This document shows, in pieces, positions 22,151 to 32,300 of a stretch of DNA of 64,000 nucleotides. The stretch's first letter is position 1. The number at the start of each line of letters is the position of its first letter. Origin of the DNA: Polytrichum commune. Taxonomy: Eukaryota; Streptophyta; Polytrichopsida; Polytrichales; Polytrichaceae. Below the pieces are notes generated by a model. The model searched no databases. It was given only the letters and a program-made list of their open reading frames with translations, and was not told the origin of the DNA. The DNA lies in the NCBI GenBank assembly GCA_950295325.1, contig OX485808.1, positions 2,236,501 to 2,300,500 on the forward strand, given 5' to 3'. The translations under genes and the position numbers were made by a program.

Positions 22151-23880
22151 AGGTATTTGACCTCCAAAACCTGGGTTTTGCACTTCATAACCAATCACAA
22201 ATGGCATCCAAAATGTCAACTAGGTAGTGAACCTTCCCAATGGATCTTTAACCCCTAATTTCCCATATAGAATTCACATCTTGAATATTGAGCTTGAAAA
22301 CCCAATTTGTTTTCTTCAGAAAATCAAGAATTGCACTAGAATGCAATGCAATTGACTTCACATTTGTTTCGTTACAAATTAAAACATGGACAACATCTTC
22401 TTTTGGAGATCATTGGGTCACTCTTCTCAGCGGATCTTGAAGTGATTAGACCTCTACATTGTTTTTGTCATGTAATGTATACATTTTATAGTATGAGGAC
22501 AAAATGAGTTATTTGGTATGCTACTTGCTAAATTTTCCACAATGCTAAGACTAAAAACACATTGTGTTTTTGGTCAATTTATCCAAATTTTAATGGCTTT
22601 TGAAGATCATGCTAAGAACAAAATGATTTAGAGAACATCCCCTATATCCTCTTTGAAAAAATCTCACAGACTGAGGTTTAGAAGAGGTTTATTCACCTTG
22701 ATCTCCATCTTATAGTGTTAGATTTATACAAAGATTACTTATTGATTGAGTTTCTTTCTTGGATTTATTGCACATCAAAAGAGGCTAAACCTCATGAAAA
22801 TTACTACAATAGGCTTGTTTGTCTTAATCTTTAACAATTTGAGAGGCCCATTATGGGCGAAACGGAGAGGATTAAGCTTACTTTTTGATGTTTTGAGCTA
22901 AACATGACAAAAGTGACCATATCTTAAAGGGAGAGAAGGAATTATTGTATACGAGCATATCTTGCATCCATCCACCATTAAAACTTGACCCCCCTATAGG
23001 TTTGTTGCTGATTCATCTCAAATAACCTCTAATTTGGGGTCTTTGAAGAGATGGGAGGCAAAAACGAATAAAACATAGCATTAGGGTTTAGGGTTTAAGG
23101 AGCTTGGGGCTCTTCCTCAATGGCCCTACTTATGGGCAGCCTGCTACGCAGACTAAATCTATATTCGGGTTTTTCATCCACAGAATGTGTTTTTTCCTTC
23201 ACTTAGGCGGCAAACCCCATGATACTTAACTTACAATGATTTGAGACCCCTTGATTGGAAGAGGGAATTATCGCATATGAGCATATCTCTCATTCATCCA
23301 TCATAAAAGCCCTAAAAGAGTATACATCCCGTAGGTTTTATTGGGGAAGTGACCTAGGGGTGGTCTTTGAAATGAGCCAAAGTTTGGCAATCAACCAGAA
23401 TTGATCACATATGGTGTTAGTAACTCATTTTCAATTGAAGTCTAGTTGTAAGTGATCGTTGATGTGAAGTGTTCTCTAAAATGAACCAAAGTTTGGTCTT
23501 GGTTGGATAACCAACCAAAAGCGGCCAAGTGTGCAAGATAATACTAGGGTAGAGCACTCTTGCAACTAGCCACTTGTTTTTAGTTTATTTGACATCAAAC
23601 TTAGATTGAAAGATCTTGAATCAGTCCAGTCTAAGTAATTTGAGATGAATCAGTCACAAACTTATAGGGAGTCAAGTTTTTATGTTGGAAGGATCTCTCT
23701 CTCTAAATTGAATTGTAGGAGATAAGAGCTTGTATGTAAATGACCTCAACTCAACACCATTGTCAACTTACACTTTATTTTCACATCCTCTTATTAATAG
23801 GGCGTGCTAAATATGGCTTCAATATCATAGTAAGTGGTCGTGTTGCATGGATTTGTGAAGAGGAGTACTACATGTGTATA
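22150..23880. other. Repeat-rich intergenic DNA with family B copies
   Basis: No gene seen. Family B foldback sequence occurs at about 22927-23030 paired with 23639-23704, and another half at 23262-23330. A short TTTAGGG tract lies at 23081-23098. Confidence 0.5.
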
Positions 23881-24260
23881 TAAGCTAAGCATGCTTGCAT
23901 GGTTACTACATTTGAGTGGTGTGTGGTTAAGTGTGGATGTAAGAGCAGACACCAAAAATACTTGTGTTTAGAAGAGATTAGACGACATGTTCAAAATTTG
24001 TTAACCATCCTAGGTTTTAAGAGTCACCATGATTGGGGGGGGAGGGCCTATATGACCATTTATAGTCATCAACAAAAAATCTTCACTTTGACAATGAATG
24101 AGATGAGTTTTGAACATCTTGAGGAAAATGGCTACATACAAGATTTGGAATCGTTCATCAAGTCACGTCCATTGCATGTTTTGCAACCTACGAAAAGTGG
24201 GGTGCAGAGCTTAAAGTGATCATTTAACACATGCTTACCTTCGATAGTAGAGGCATGTTT
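23880..24260 (+). repeat. Copy of dispersed repeat family A
   Basis: Among the fuller copies: left part 'tttgagtggtgtgtggtta', middle G-tract with 'ctatatgaccattta', and right part ending 'cttaaagtgatcatttaac' then 'acatgcttacctt'. The 106-codon frame inside is not considered a gene. A second, truncated copy starts at about 24310. Confidence 0.65.
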
Positions 24261-24502
24261 GCACCTCCATGAGTGGAATTATCTCATCAAGTAAGGTAGA
24301 CAACCCTTATTCGGTTAGTTTTCTTATTAACATACCTATTTTTGAGTGGTATATGATTTGACATGGCTCCAAGAACAAATACCAAGAAGCCACATGTTTA
24401 AAACCCATTAAGACAGTGTGAAGTACATGCTCAAAATATCCAAAACTCTCACCCATGGTTGGTGAGTCTGCTTGATTGTCCTCGGCAGCCATCATGACGC
24501 TA

Positions 24503-24865
24503 TCACTCCCTCACTTCACTTATTGGACTCAATGGGCAGCCTGGAGAGCGGCGACACAGACACAAATGTGGTTGCATTGTTGTGCCGGTGGGACGAATCC
24601 ATCTCTGGATGTTGTGCGTGGAGGAATTAGTCCAATTGGTGCAGAGAGCTGAAGGAACTGGAGGAGAGACTTCCATTTTGTTTCTGGCATCTGGAGTTTG
24701 TGGTGAGGGAGAAGGGAGAGGAATGGTGGACATATTTTTTGGCATGGATGTCTTCATCTGTTGTTGTTGCTGCTGATGATGTTGCTGATGATGATGAATT
24801 TCGGAGTATTTTGGATTCTGGTGATTTCTGATTTTGGGGGAGCTAGGGTTCACCTCAAGAGCCAT
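24503..24865 (-). CDS. Possible small gene, 120 residues, function unknown
   Basis: An ATG-started frame in a slightly more GC-rich stretch. The protein has a His/Gln-rich tract (about residues 24-36), then a Pro/Ser-rich middle (PLPSPSPQTPDARNKMEV) and a C-terminal part with RWIRPTGTT and SPGCPLSPISEVRE. I do not recognise a family. Composition resembles plant disordered regulatory proteins, but it could equally be a chance frame over a CTG/ATG-type simple repeat. No neighbour supports it. Confidence 0.3.
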   Translation of the reverse strand: MALEVNPSSPKIRNHQNPKYSEIHHHQQHHQQQQQQMKTSMPKNMSTIPLPSPSPQTPDARNKMEVSPPVPSALCTNWTNSSTHNIQRWIRPTGTTMQPHLCLCRRSPGCPLSPISEVRE

Positions 24866-25045
24866 GGGTGATGCTTATGCTGAACTGGTTGCTACCTTCT
24901 TGCCAAGATGCATTATGGACACTTCATTTTGTGTTTGAGAAATTTGGTGGAAAGAGTGAGTGAATTGGGTGCTTGGTGATGTGGAGGATGATAATTCGCA
25001 TTTGAAATTTGCAGCTGTGAATGAAGGTGAGGGAATTTGGAGAAA

Positions 25046-25136
25046 TATGATGGCTATGGGTGTCACACATCAGCTCCTCCGCCTTTCTGTTTCCATCATT
25101 CCCACAGCTCCTCACCAGCAGCACTACAGGTGCAGC
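25046..25136 (+). other. Candidate first exon (transit peptide) of the carbonic anhydrase gene
   Basis: Starting ATGATGGCTATGGGTGTC it encodes MMAMGVTHQLLRLSVSI and then a Pro/His/Gln stretch. It is rich in Ser, Arg and hydroxyl residues and low in acidic ones, like a chloroplast transit peptide, and ends at a possible donor ACAG|GTGCAG. The phase (two carried bases) does not match the acceptor at 27317 (one carried base needed), so either another exon intervenes or this guess is wrong. Confidence 0.2.
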
Positions 25137-25344
25137 ATCTCTCCAAAGACACTCTTCCCTCCTCTATATTCATTTCAATTTAATATACTTCAGTTCAACC
25201 CACAAAACAGTGCACTAGATAAAATTTGATGCGAATTTTGCTCATGAATGATCATGGCAACAGATTTTGATACATATTATGGGTTGTATTTTTTAGTTAT
25301 TTTTATTCCTTACAACTGTTCTTACGTCCTGAGCTTGTGTGAGG

Positions 25345-25570
25345 TACAGAGGCCTTATTCGGTTATTTATCTTAGTCGGATACCTATATTTGAGTGGTAT
25401 GTGTTTAGGTTAGATCTAAGAACGGAACCCAACAAGACATGTGTTCAAAAGAGATCGACTACGTGCTCAAAATTTAACAGACCATTCTAGACTAAATAGT
25501 CAACGAAAATGGGGGACCTAGGTATTCATTAATAGAATCAACACATGTATGCTTTCGACAATCTTAACTA
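25345..25570 (+). repeat. Copy of dispersed repeat family A (partial)
   Basis: Carries 'tatttgagtggtatgtg', 'caagacatgtgttcaaaaga' and 'ccattctagactaaatagtc', in the same order as other copies. Confidence 0.6.
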
Positions 25571-25836
25571 AATCACAAGAAGTCCGATTTTCAATGTGGA
25601 CTTTGTTGATGCTTTGTCATAGATTTGCTAATGCAACGTAAGTTTTCTTGCATAAATTTGATTAGTAGATGTTGGAGAACATAAAAAACAAGCCACTTAA
25701 CACCCACTTACCTTCTAGCAAAATTATACAATCTCACCTTTATATTGTAGAGGACACTCTCAAACCATCTTACTATTGCTAGGATGTAGTATCCCCATGG
25801 TAGTTAAGGAGGTCCTAGCCAATGTATGACTAACAC

Positions 25837-26700
25837 ATGGCAAAATTTGAGGGGAGAATAATTATATTTTGCCAGAATAGCTCTACAATAGTTAGATTGT
25901 TGGGGACTTTTGTTTCAGAGTTACATTGCACAATTATATTGAGTGATTGTTCTCTTCAAAGGCTTGCCTATGGCATATGGAACCTAATTAACTTTATGTG
26001 TATTGAAACAAACAATCCATCTCATAGTTTCAATGTAGTTGGGCAAAAAATTGGGGTAACCGAATATGGTTGTAGTCTTAATCTCCACCTAGTGAAGACT
26101 TATTCTTGTTTTGTGAGTTGTCAAGTCGAACACAACACCTACATTGTAGTATGGTCAAGGCCAAAGAGTCTTGACTCAAATTATGGATTGGGTTCTACAT
26201 TTACAACTCTTCTTGACATGCTAAGCTTGTGTGTAGCAAAATCAACCAAAGGAAATTATATAGTTAAATTTATGGACTTTTGTTTTGGAGTTGCATTGCA
26301 TAATGGTTTATTGAGTGACTATTCTCTTCAGAGGCTCGCCAATGCAATTCTCTGCTCACAACAAACACAAAACCAATACTACAATTGTAGTAATCTCAAA
26401 ACCAACTTCATCCCATGAAGAAAGTATATCGAAATCCATCCAACCAAGCGGCCGATCGTCGTCAACATGGAAGCCTCAGACGTTGGATGTGCACCAACAA
26501 CAAGGGAGACCAATCGGAGTGGAGATAGCAGAAACAATTCATGAGTCCAGAACAAAAGACCAGCAAGGTGTGAGGAGATTGAAGTCATGGGGAGGCATCT
26601 CATGTTTTAAATTGAGCAATTTTCTCCTCTTTTTTTATGCTCATTTTTCTTTTCATTCATCTTATTCCCTCAATGAATTTGTCTTGTTGTAAAGAGCAGC
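25837..26700 (+). mobile_element. Possible fragment of an LTR retrotransposon
   Basis: It begins ATGGCAAAATTTGAGGGGAG, a purine-rich tract like a retrotransposon polypurine tract, followed by TTGCCAGAATAG. A similar junction occurs at 61452-61498 (GGCAAATCTTGAGGGGGAAA then TTGTTAGAATAG). A 193-codon frame starts here and holds two related segments (SDCSLQRLAYGI and SDYSLQRLANAI) from an internal duplication about 370 bases apart. No reverse transcriptase or integrase is present, and the far boundary is not found. Confidence 0.25.
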
Positions 26701-26934
26701 TCAAAAAGATGAAACCAACAATATCTTATTCGACATGGTTGACCTCCATATTCAACACCATGGGCAATGAATCATAAGGAAATTTATGCACATGGTTGTA
26801 GAATACATTGAGGGATTTTAGTTTCCTACATTCGATAACCTTATCATAACAACATCATGCTTGATTACTATAAATTGTCAGAGCCTTTATTATAACACTG
26901 CCGATGCTCCCTCCTTATTGTAAGATTAGCAAGC

Positions 26935-27310
26935 CTTTCATGGCCACTTTCTCTAATCGGACATCTATATGTGAGTGGTCATGTGGATGTAAGAACGGAC
27001 ACCAAAATGACATCATGTGGTTACAAGAGATTGGGCAACGTGCTCAAAATTTCTTCACCATTCTAGGCTCAAAAGTCAACATAAATGGGGGAGGTGGGAG
27101 GGAGGGGAAGAGGACCTATATGACCATTCAATGTCCACGAGAATCTTCACTTCAACAATGACTGAGATATTCATACGAACTCCAAAAATTATGAGGAAAA
27201 TGTCTATGGACACGATTTGGAACTGGCAATCATCTCACACTAATTGCGTGCTTCCCAACCTACAAAAAGAGAGTGAAGAGCTTAAAGTGATCATCTAACA
27301 CCTGCTTGTA
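26935..27310 (+). repeat. Family A repeat abutting the carbonic anhydrase acceptor
   Basis: Has all family landmarks, ending 'cttaaagtgatcatctaac' followed by 'acctgcttgtattacag'. The repeat edge therefore runs up to within a few bases of the splice acceptor at 27316. Confidence 0.65.
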
Positions 27311-27316
27311 TTACAG

Positions 27317-30300
27317 GAGTTGCCACCCCGGGGTTGAACCGGCGCTCATGGCTGGTCACCTCCATGGCTGCCTTGGGTGGTTTTTCCATGGCCTCCTGTG
27401 CTTGTTGCAGCAACAGCAGCAGCGCATGGGCGGCCGAAGATTGGGAGTATGGGCAGCCTTGTGGACCCAAGCAGTGGGGTGGCAAATGTGCATCTGGAAG
27501 GCATCAATCGCCCATTGATGTGGCCCTCAAGCAGGTGCTCAAAGGGGAGGGCCTCGGAGAGCTCGTCTTCGACTACAATGCTGGAGTTCCAGCGTTTGAG
27601 AACACAGGCCATGGCACCATGCAGGTGAGTCTGCAAATTCTTCGTTAACCAAACAAAATGCACTTAGAATGTGCGGGAGTGGGAACCTTGTTTGCATGGG
27701 AAATATTTATGTGGGAAATGCGTACTTCTTATTTTAAGGGAGAAGAAAGCTTGTAGGTGAATAAAGCTATTGCACTCTGGCCTCCCTAGTATCACGCCTG
27801 TGGCAACCAAAGTGCACGTGATATTCAGGAGGTCTGTAGTGTTTAACATGGATGTCTGGTAATAGAGAATGAGTGTAGCCTATGACATTATGGAATAACA
27901 CAAAGTCAGCATTTGCAATAATGACAACAATGACCACGTGAGGCGTGTAAGCGTGTGGTTTGACAATTTAATTCACAGATAAATATAAACCAATAAAAAG
28001 AAGGTTCTATTTCTTTAAAGAGCTTAAATCACATATTTCTTCAATGAGGGCGAGAGGAGATGCAGGGCTCATGTCAATCGTAATGAGTGAGTAGTCTAAC
28101 TTCATAGGTGAATTGACTTTGAGCAATGTTAATTTCTATAAAACTAGAACTTTACATATTTTCATTCTTAAGAGTTCTCATGCATCCATAGTATGAGACG
28201 ACCATTCATGGAAGAGTTGAAGTTCTAGTTGTCTTCCCCTAAAATAGGTACTTTGCAACTTACAACCCCGCAACTATCACTTCCCTTAAGTTGAAAACAC
28301 TCTCCTCCACCCTACTCTTAAGCTTATTACAACCCCTCTCCCTACCTTATTACTATTATTTTGACTTTGATACTATAACCTGGCATACATATTCATATAT
28401 AAACAAGGTTAAAGATTGTCAAATGGATTCAAATTTTGGACTTCAATTGCCAAACTGATCTATATGGATACCCCTGGCAGGTAAATTTTCCCGCAGGACA
28501 GAACAAGTTGCGATTCAAAGGAACAGAATTAGAGTTGGAACACTTCCACTTCCACAGCCCATCTGAGCATGCCTTTGATGGACAACGTTTCTCCATGGAG
28601 GCTCACTTAGTGCACCGTATGTCTTGTCCCCACCTTTCATCATTTCTTCTGTGCATCAAAGCTCAATGTTATCAGTCTGCCATTGAGCTCTTCAATCAAG
28701 AGATATTAGATGTGTCGAGCTTGTCCGATGTGTTGCTAAATTTAAGACATGTCTCACACTATCGTGCATCATGTTATTGTTTGGATGCAGGTGATGTGAT
28801 CACCAAGAGTCTCACTGTCATTGGGTAAGTTCTCTAAACATGGGGTAAGGTATGCGGGTGTTTGATGAGCACCCACTTCTCGTAGGTCGTGAAACACGCC
28901 ATTAGTGAGATGATTGCTAAATCCAAACTGCGTCCATAGCCATTTTCCTCATATTTCTTGGAGCTCATATGAATATCTTATTCACTGTCAAGATGAAAAT
29001 TTTTGTGGACATTAATTGGTCATGTAAGCCCACCCCCCAAAAAAACGTTGACTATTAAACATAGAATTGTTAACAAATCTTGAGCACGTAGTCCTATCTT
29101 TATTAAACAAGCAATTTTTGGTGTCTGTTCTTTCATCCGTGACACTTAACCACACACCACTCCCGGGTACGCAACTCCCATATTATATGCAGGGGGCATC
29201 GTATTAAAAACGGCTTAGAGGACGGCTTTTGTAAAATTTATATCAAATTATATCAAATTAAAATGATCAAAAAGTTGGGTGAAGACCAAATTAAATAAAA
29301 TGAGATGAAAAAAAAGTTGGGTAAAGACCAAATTAAATAAAATGAGATGAAAAAAAAGTAGGGTGAAGACCAAATTAAATAAATGAGATGAAAAAAAAGT
29401 TGGGTTGCATATTTATTAAGCCTCCCATTAAAATTATAAGCCACGAATAGTTGCCTCCCATTAAAATTATAATTCATTCACAATGTTAAAATTTTATTAA
29501 AAAGTCCAAAAAGTTGGGTAGTTTGACCTACGGTACATGTATTAAATAAAATCATATAATTAGGTTTTTAATGCAATTATATGCTTCAAAATTTATTCAT
29601 TTCCTACATATAATTACATTTTTGGATTCCTTGTTAGAAGGGCTACAAGGGTTTCCTACATTAAAACAAATTGTATCACTCAATATTGGACTAAAACGCA
29701 TTATAAGTGATTATAATCAGGACCATATAATACGGGAGTTGCGTACCCGGGACACCACTCAAATAAAGCTGTCTGATTAGAAAATTGAAAGGCCTGCTTA
29801 CCTTAAGTCATATGCGGTGGCCAGCATCTTTTTCCTGAAAGGGTGTGTGGTGGCAACCTGCAGGGTCATGCTAGATGGGACTCCTGGTGTCCGTCCAAAC
29901 GAAGCTCTCGCAGCAGCCCTCAAGCATTCACCTTCGGAACACGGGGTTTCTGTGTAGGTGCATTCCTTCACGAATACAGTTCTTGTGCTTTCACCTTAGG
30001 TACTTTCTAATGAGCAGACTGATTGAGATATTGAATTATATTACCAAGCACATGAAGAGTGGGCCCGTCTTTGTAAATTGTCTTCCGTATCATGTTTTTG
30101 TTCAGCAAATGAACCAGGCATTGATGGAGGCAAGATGAGAATATGCTCACGGATTTGGCTGGCTGGTTACTTACAGGTCACCTGGTGTACAAATTTCAGC
30201 TGCTTCTCTACTTCCTTATCCATCACATGTGTGTGATGCTTCCCTTTTCTCCTTGAAATGGGTAGACTGTTGCAAAAAGAACCCCATCTCTTTTGGCCCT

Positions 30301-31336
30301 TAGTTTCTTGGGGTAGGACGTTTGCGTCCTACCATGCAAAACCCGACAGAGCTGATCAAGTAGGTTTATAGTGTTCTTTCCTCTCCACACATCATCCATG
30401 TAATTTGCACTAACGTAAGCTGGAGAAAAAAATGTTGGCCAAGTGAAGTTGTTTTCTGGCATCAAACTAAAACATTGCAAGTGTGGGTGCAGAATGGCAG
30501 CAGACAGTATCTGCACTACATGGGCTCCCTCACGACTCCAACATGTGACGAGAACGTCAACTGGTTTCTTTTAGGTGCATAATATATTAAACTCGGACCC
30601 CAAAAGGGACGAAATCTGCATAATGTTCTAGCTGAAGCATATTGAAATCCTGCTTCTTAGAGTTGCACTTTCCTATGTCATAAACTATTTATGACCATAC
30701 AAACAGCTGACATTTCTCCTCAATTTTACAGAGACGCCACTGCAGGTGCCAAATTCTCAGGTTCTGGAGTTTATGGAGTTTGTTGGTGATAAGCATAGCT
30801 TGGCCTTGAACGCAGTACGTGTTGTCTTGTACACTCAAATTTTGCAGAGTTCTGTTGTGGTCGTCTCATCGCTGGTATTAGAGCAACTCCTATGGTCAAT
30901 GGAAAATGATACTCCCAACAATTGGGGGCAAGGTCACATGCCCATTCCACTCTCAAAGCTTATCTGTTTTCCAAATCCTCATTGCCCACCAATTATTGAG
31001 AGAGGCAACCCTCTAAGGGTCAAAGGACTTTAAGAGGGTTGTCTCCCAGTAATCAGTGGACAATGAAGATTTATGATAGATATATATACACATATGGATT
31101 TTATGTGTGAGGAGCATGCGGCATTGGCCCAAAATAATTTGTAAGCCAATTACTAGAGAATCATTTTATAGTTACTATACGAGTTGCTCTTAGCCTTCAT
31201 GTTCACTTGTTGTGGAGTGACCCTCGACGTTATTAATAACTATAGCTATGGCTTGACCGGTCCCCTTGCTCTATGTTTGTGATTGCAGAGACCGCTTCAA
31301 CCGCTGGGAGACCGATCAATCTTTCGAGGACCATAG
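27317..31336 (+). CDS. Alpha-carbonic anhydrase, CAH3-like, probably thylakoid lumen; 5' end incomplete
   Basis: Exons: ?27317-27624, 28481-28616, 28791-28824, 29864-29953, 30177-30228, 30493-30574, 30732-30814, 31289-31336 (stop). Counted from the first internal ATG (27364) it is 261 residues. It converts CO2 and water to bicarbonate and a proton. Zinc ligands are His110, His112 and His129 (EHFHFHSPSEH, MEAHLVH), His83 fits the proton shuttle, and SPID and GSLTTP are present. Cys42 and Cys209 would form the usual disulfide. Before that ATG, NRRSWLVTSMAALGG then AWA|AEDW looks like a twin-arginine lumen signal, so the true start lies in an upstream exon. GHGTMQVNFPAG and NSQVLEF resemble algal CAH3. 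The loop reads TTPTCDEN where the family has TTPPCSEG. Introns hold repeats. Confidence 0.9.
28855..29165 (-). repeat. Inverted copy of family A in a carbonic anhydrase intron
   Basis: Reverse-complement landmarks: 'ggagctcatatgaatatctt', 'tggtcatgtaagccc' with a C-run, and 'ttaaccacacaccactc'. It lies in the intron between 28824 and 29864. Confidence 0.6.
29263..29405. repeat. 42-bp tandem repeat, about 3.4 copies, intronic
   Basis: The unit containing AGTTGGGTGAAGACCAAATT and AAATGAGATGAAAAAAA repeats at steps of 42, 42 and 41 bases, within the same carbonic anhydrase intron. Confidence 0.85.
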
Positions 31337-32300
31337 AAATCTCACAAAATGGAGGTGCTAGACTACCACTTTTGAGGACCATTAGGTATAATAATAGACT
31401 TCAATTCTTTGGTATGAAGACTAAGGTCCTTCACGCAAGGTCTAGTGTAGGATTCATTATTTGCAAAGGGAGGGAATGGCAGTTGGAACTACAGGGAACA
31501 AGGTATACTTGGTATAAACTTCATGGCCATGGATGAGACACAAACATGCGACTCATTTATATACATTTCAAATCTTTCCAACACACGTCATTCACTTTCA
31601 AGCACCTAGTCATATGCATCAGTCTACTATTTGTAACTCATAGAGCCATGGTTGGATGCAAACTTCAACATAAACCATAACAATAGTTTGTAAGCTACGG
31701 TAGATGTGCATAATTCCAACATAGCAATAATCCAGACATCTATATATGAGTGGAATGTGGTTAGGTGATGAAACAACAATGATTACCAAAAGACATGTGT
31801 TTGAAGGAAACTGGACTACATGCTCAAAAAATGCTCACCATTCTAGGCTCAATAGTCAACATGATTGGGGGGTTGACTATATGACCTTAATGAACATGAG
31901 AATCTTCATTTCAACAATGCATAAGATAGGCAAATGTCTATGAGCACAATTGGGGTTTGCTAATTATCTTGGCACTAATTGCATTTTTCATATCATACAA
32001 GAAGCGGGTGCAGAGAGAAAAGTATCCAAATAACAAAATGTCTACCTTAATCTGCTTTTGCAGGAGACAGATACATTTTTCATGTAGACCAACTTTTCAA
32101 AGTCATGGTTTCTCATGCAAGACCATTCATTCGGACAAAGATCTTGTGCTTTCATAATGGAAGTTAAGCATAATTCTGATCTCCGCAGCTTTTTAGTGTT
32201 GATTGTCATTGCACCAAATTACAATTTTCAACAAGGAAGGAAATTGTCCCTGGGGCATCTATTGCTAGTTTAGCAAAACTGTTGCATGCTAAAAAATTTA
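31337..32300. other. Convergent intergenic region between carbonic anhydrase and CFAP119-like gene
   Basis: The 3' ends of both genes face each other here. About 31735-32010 is a further family A copy. No gene is seen. Confidence 0.6.

Noticed and set aside
29263-29405. CRISPR-like spaced repeats
   Set aside because: Units are contiguous with no unique spacers and the genome is eukaryotic.
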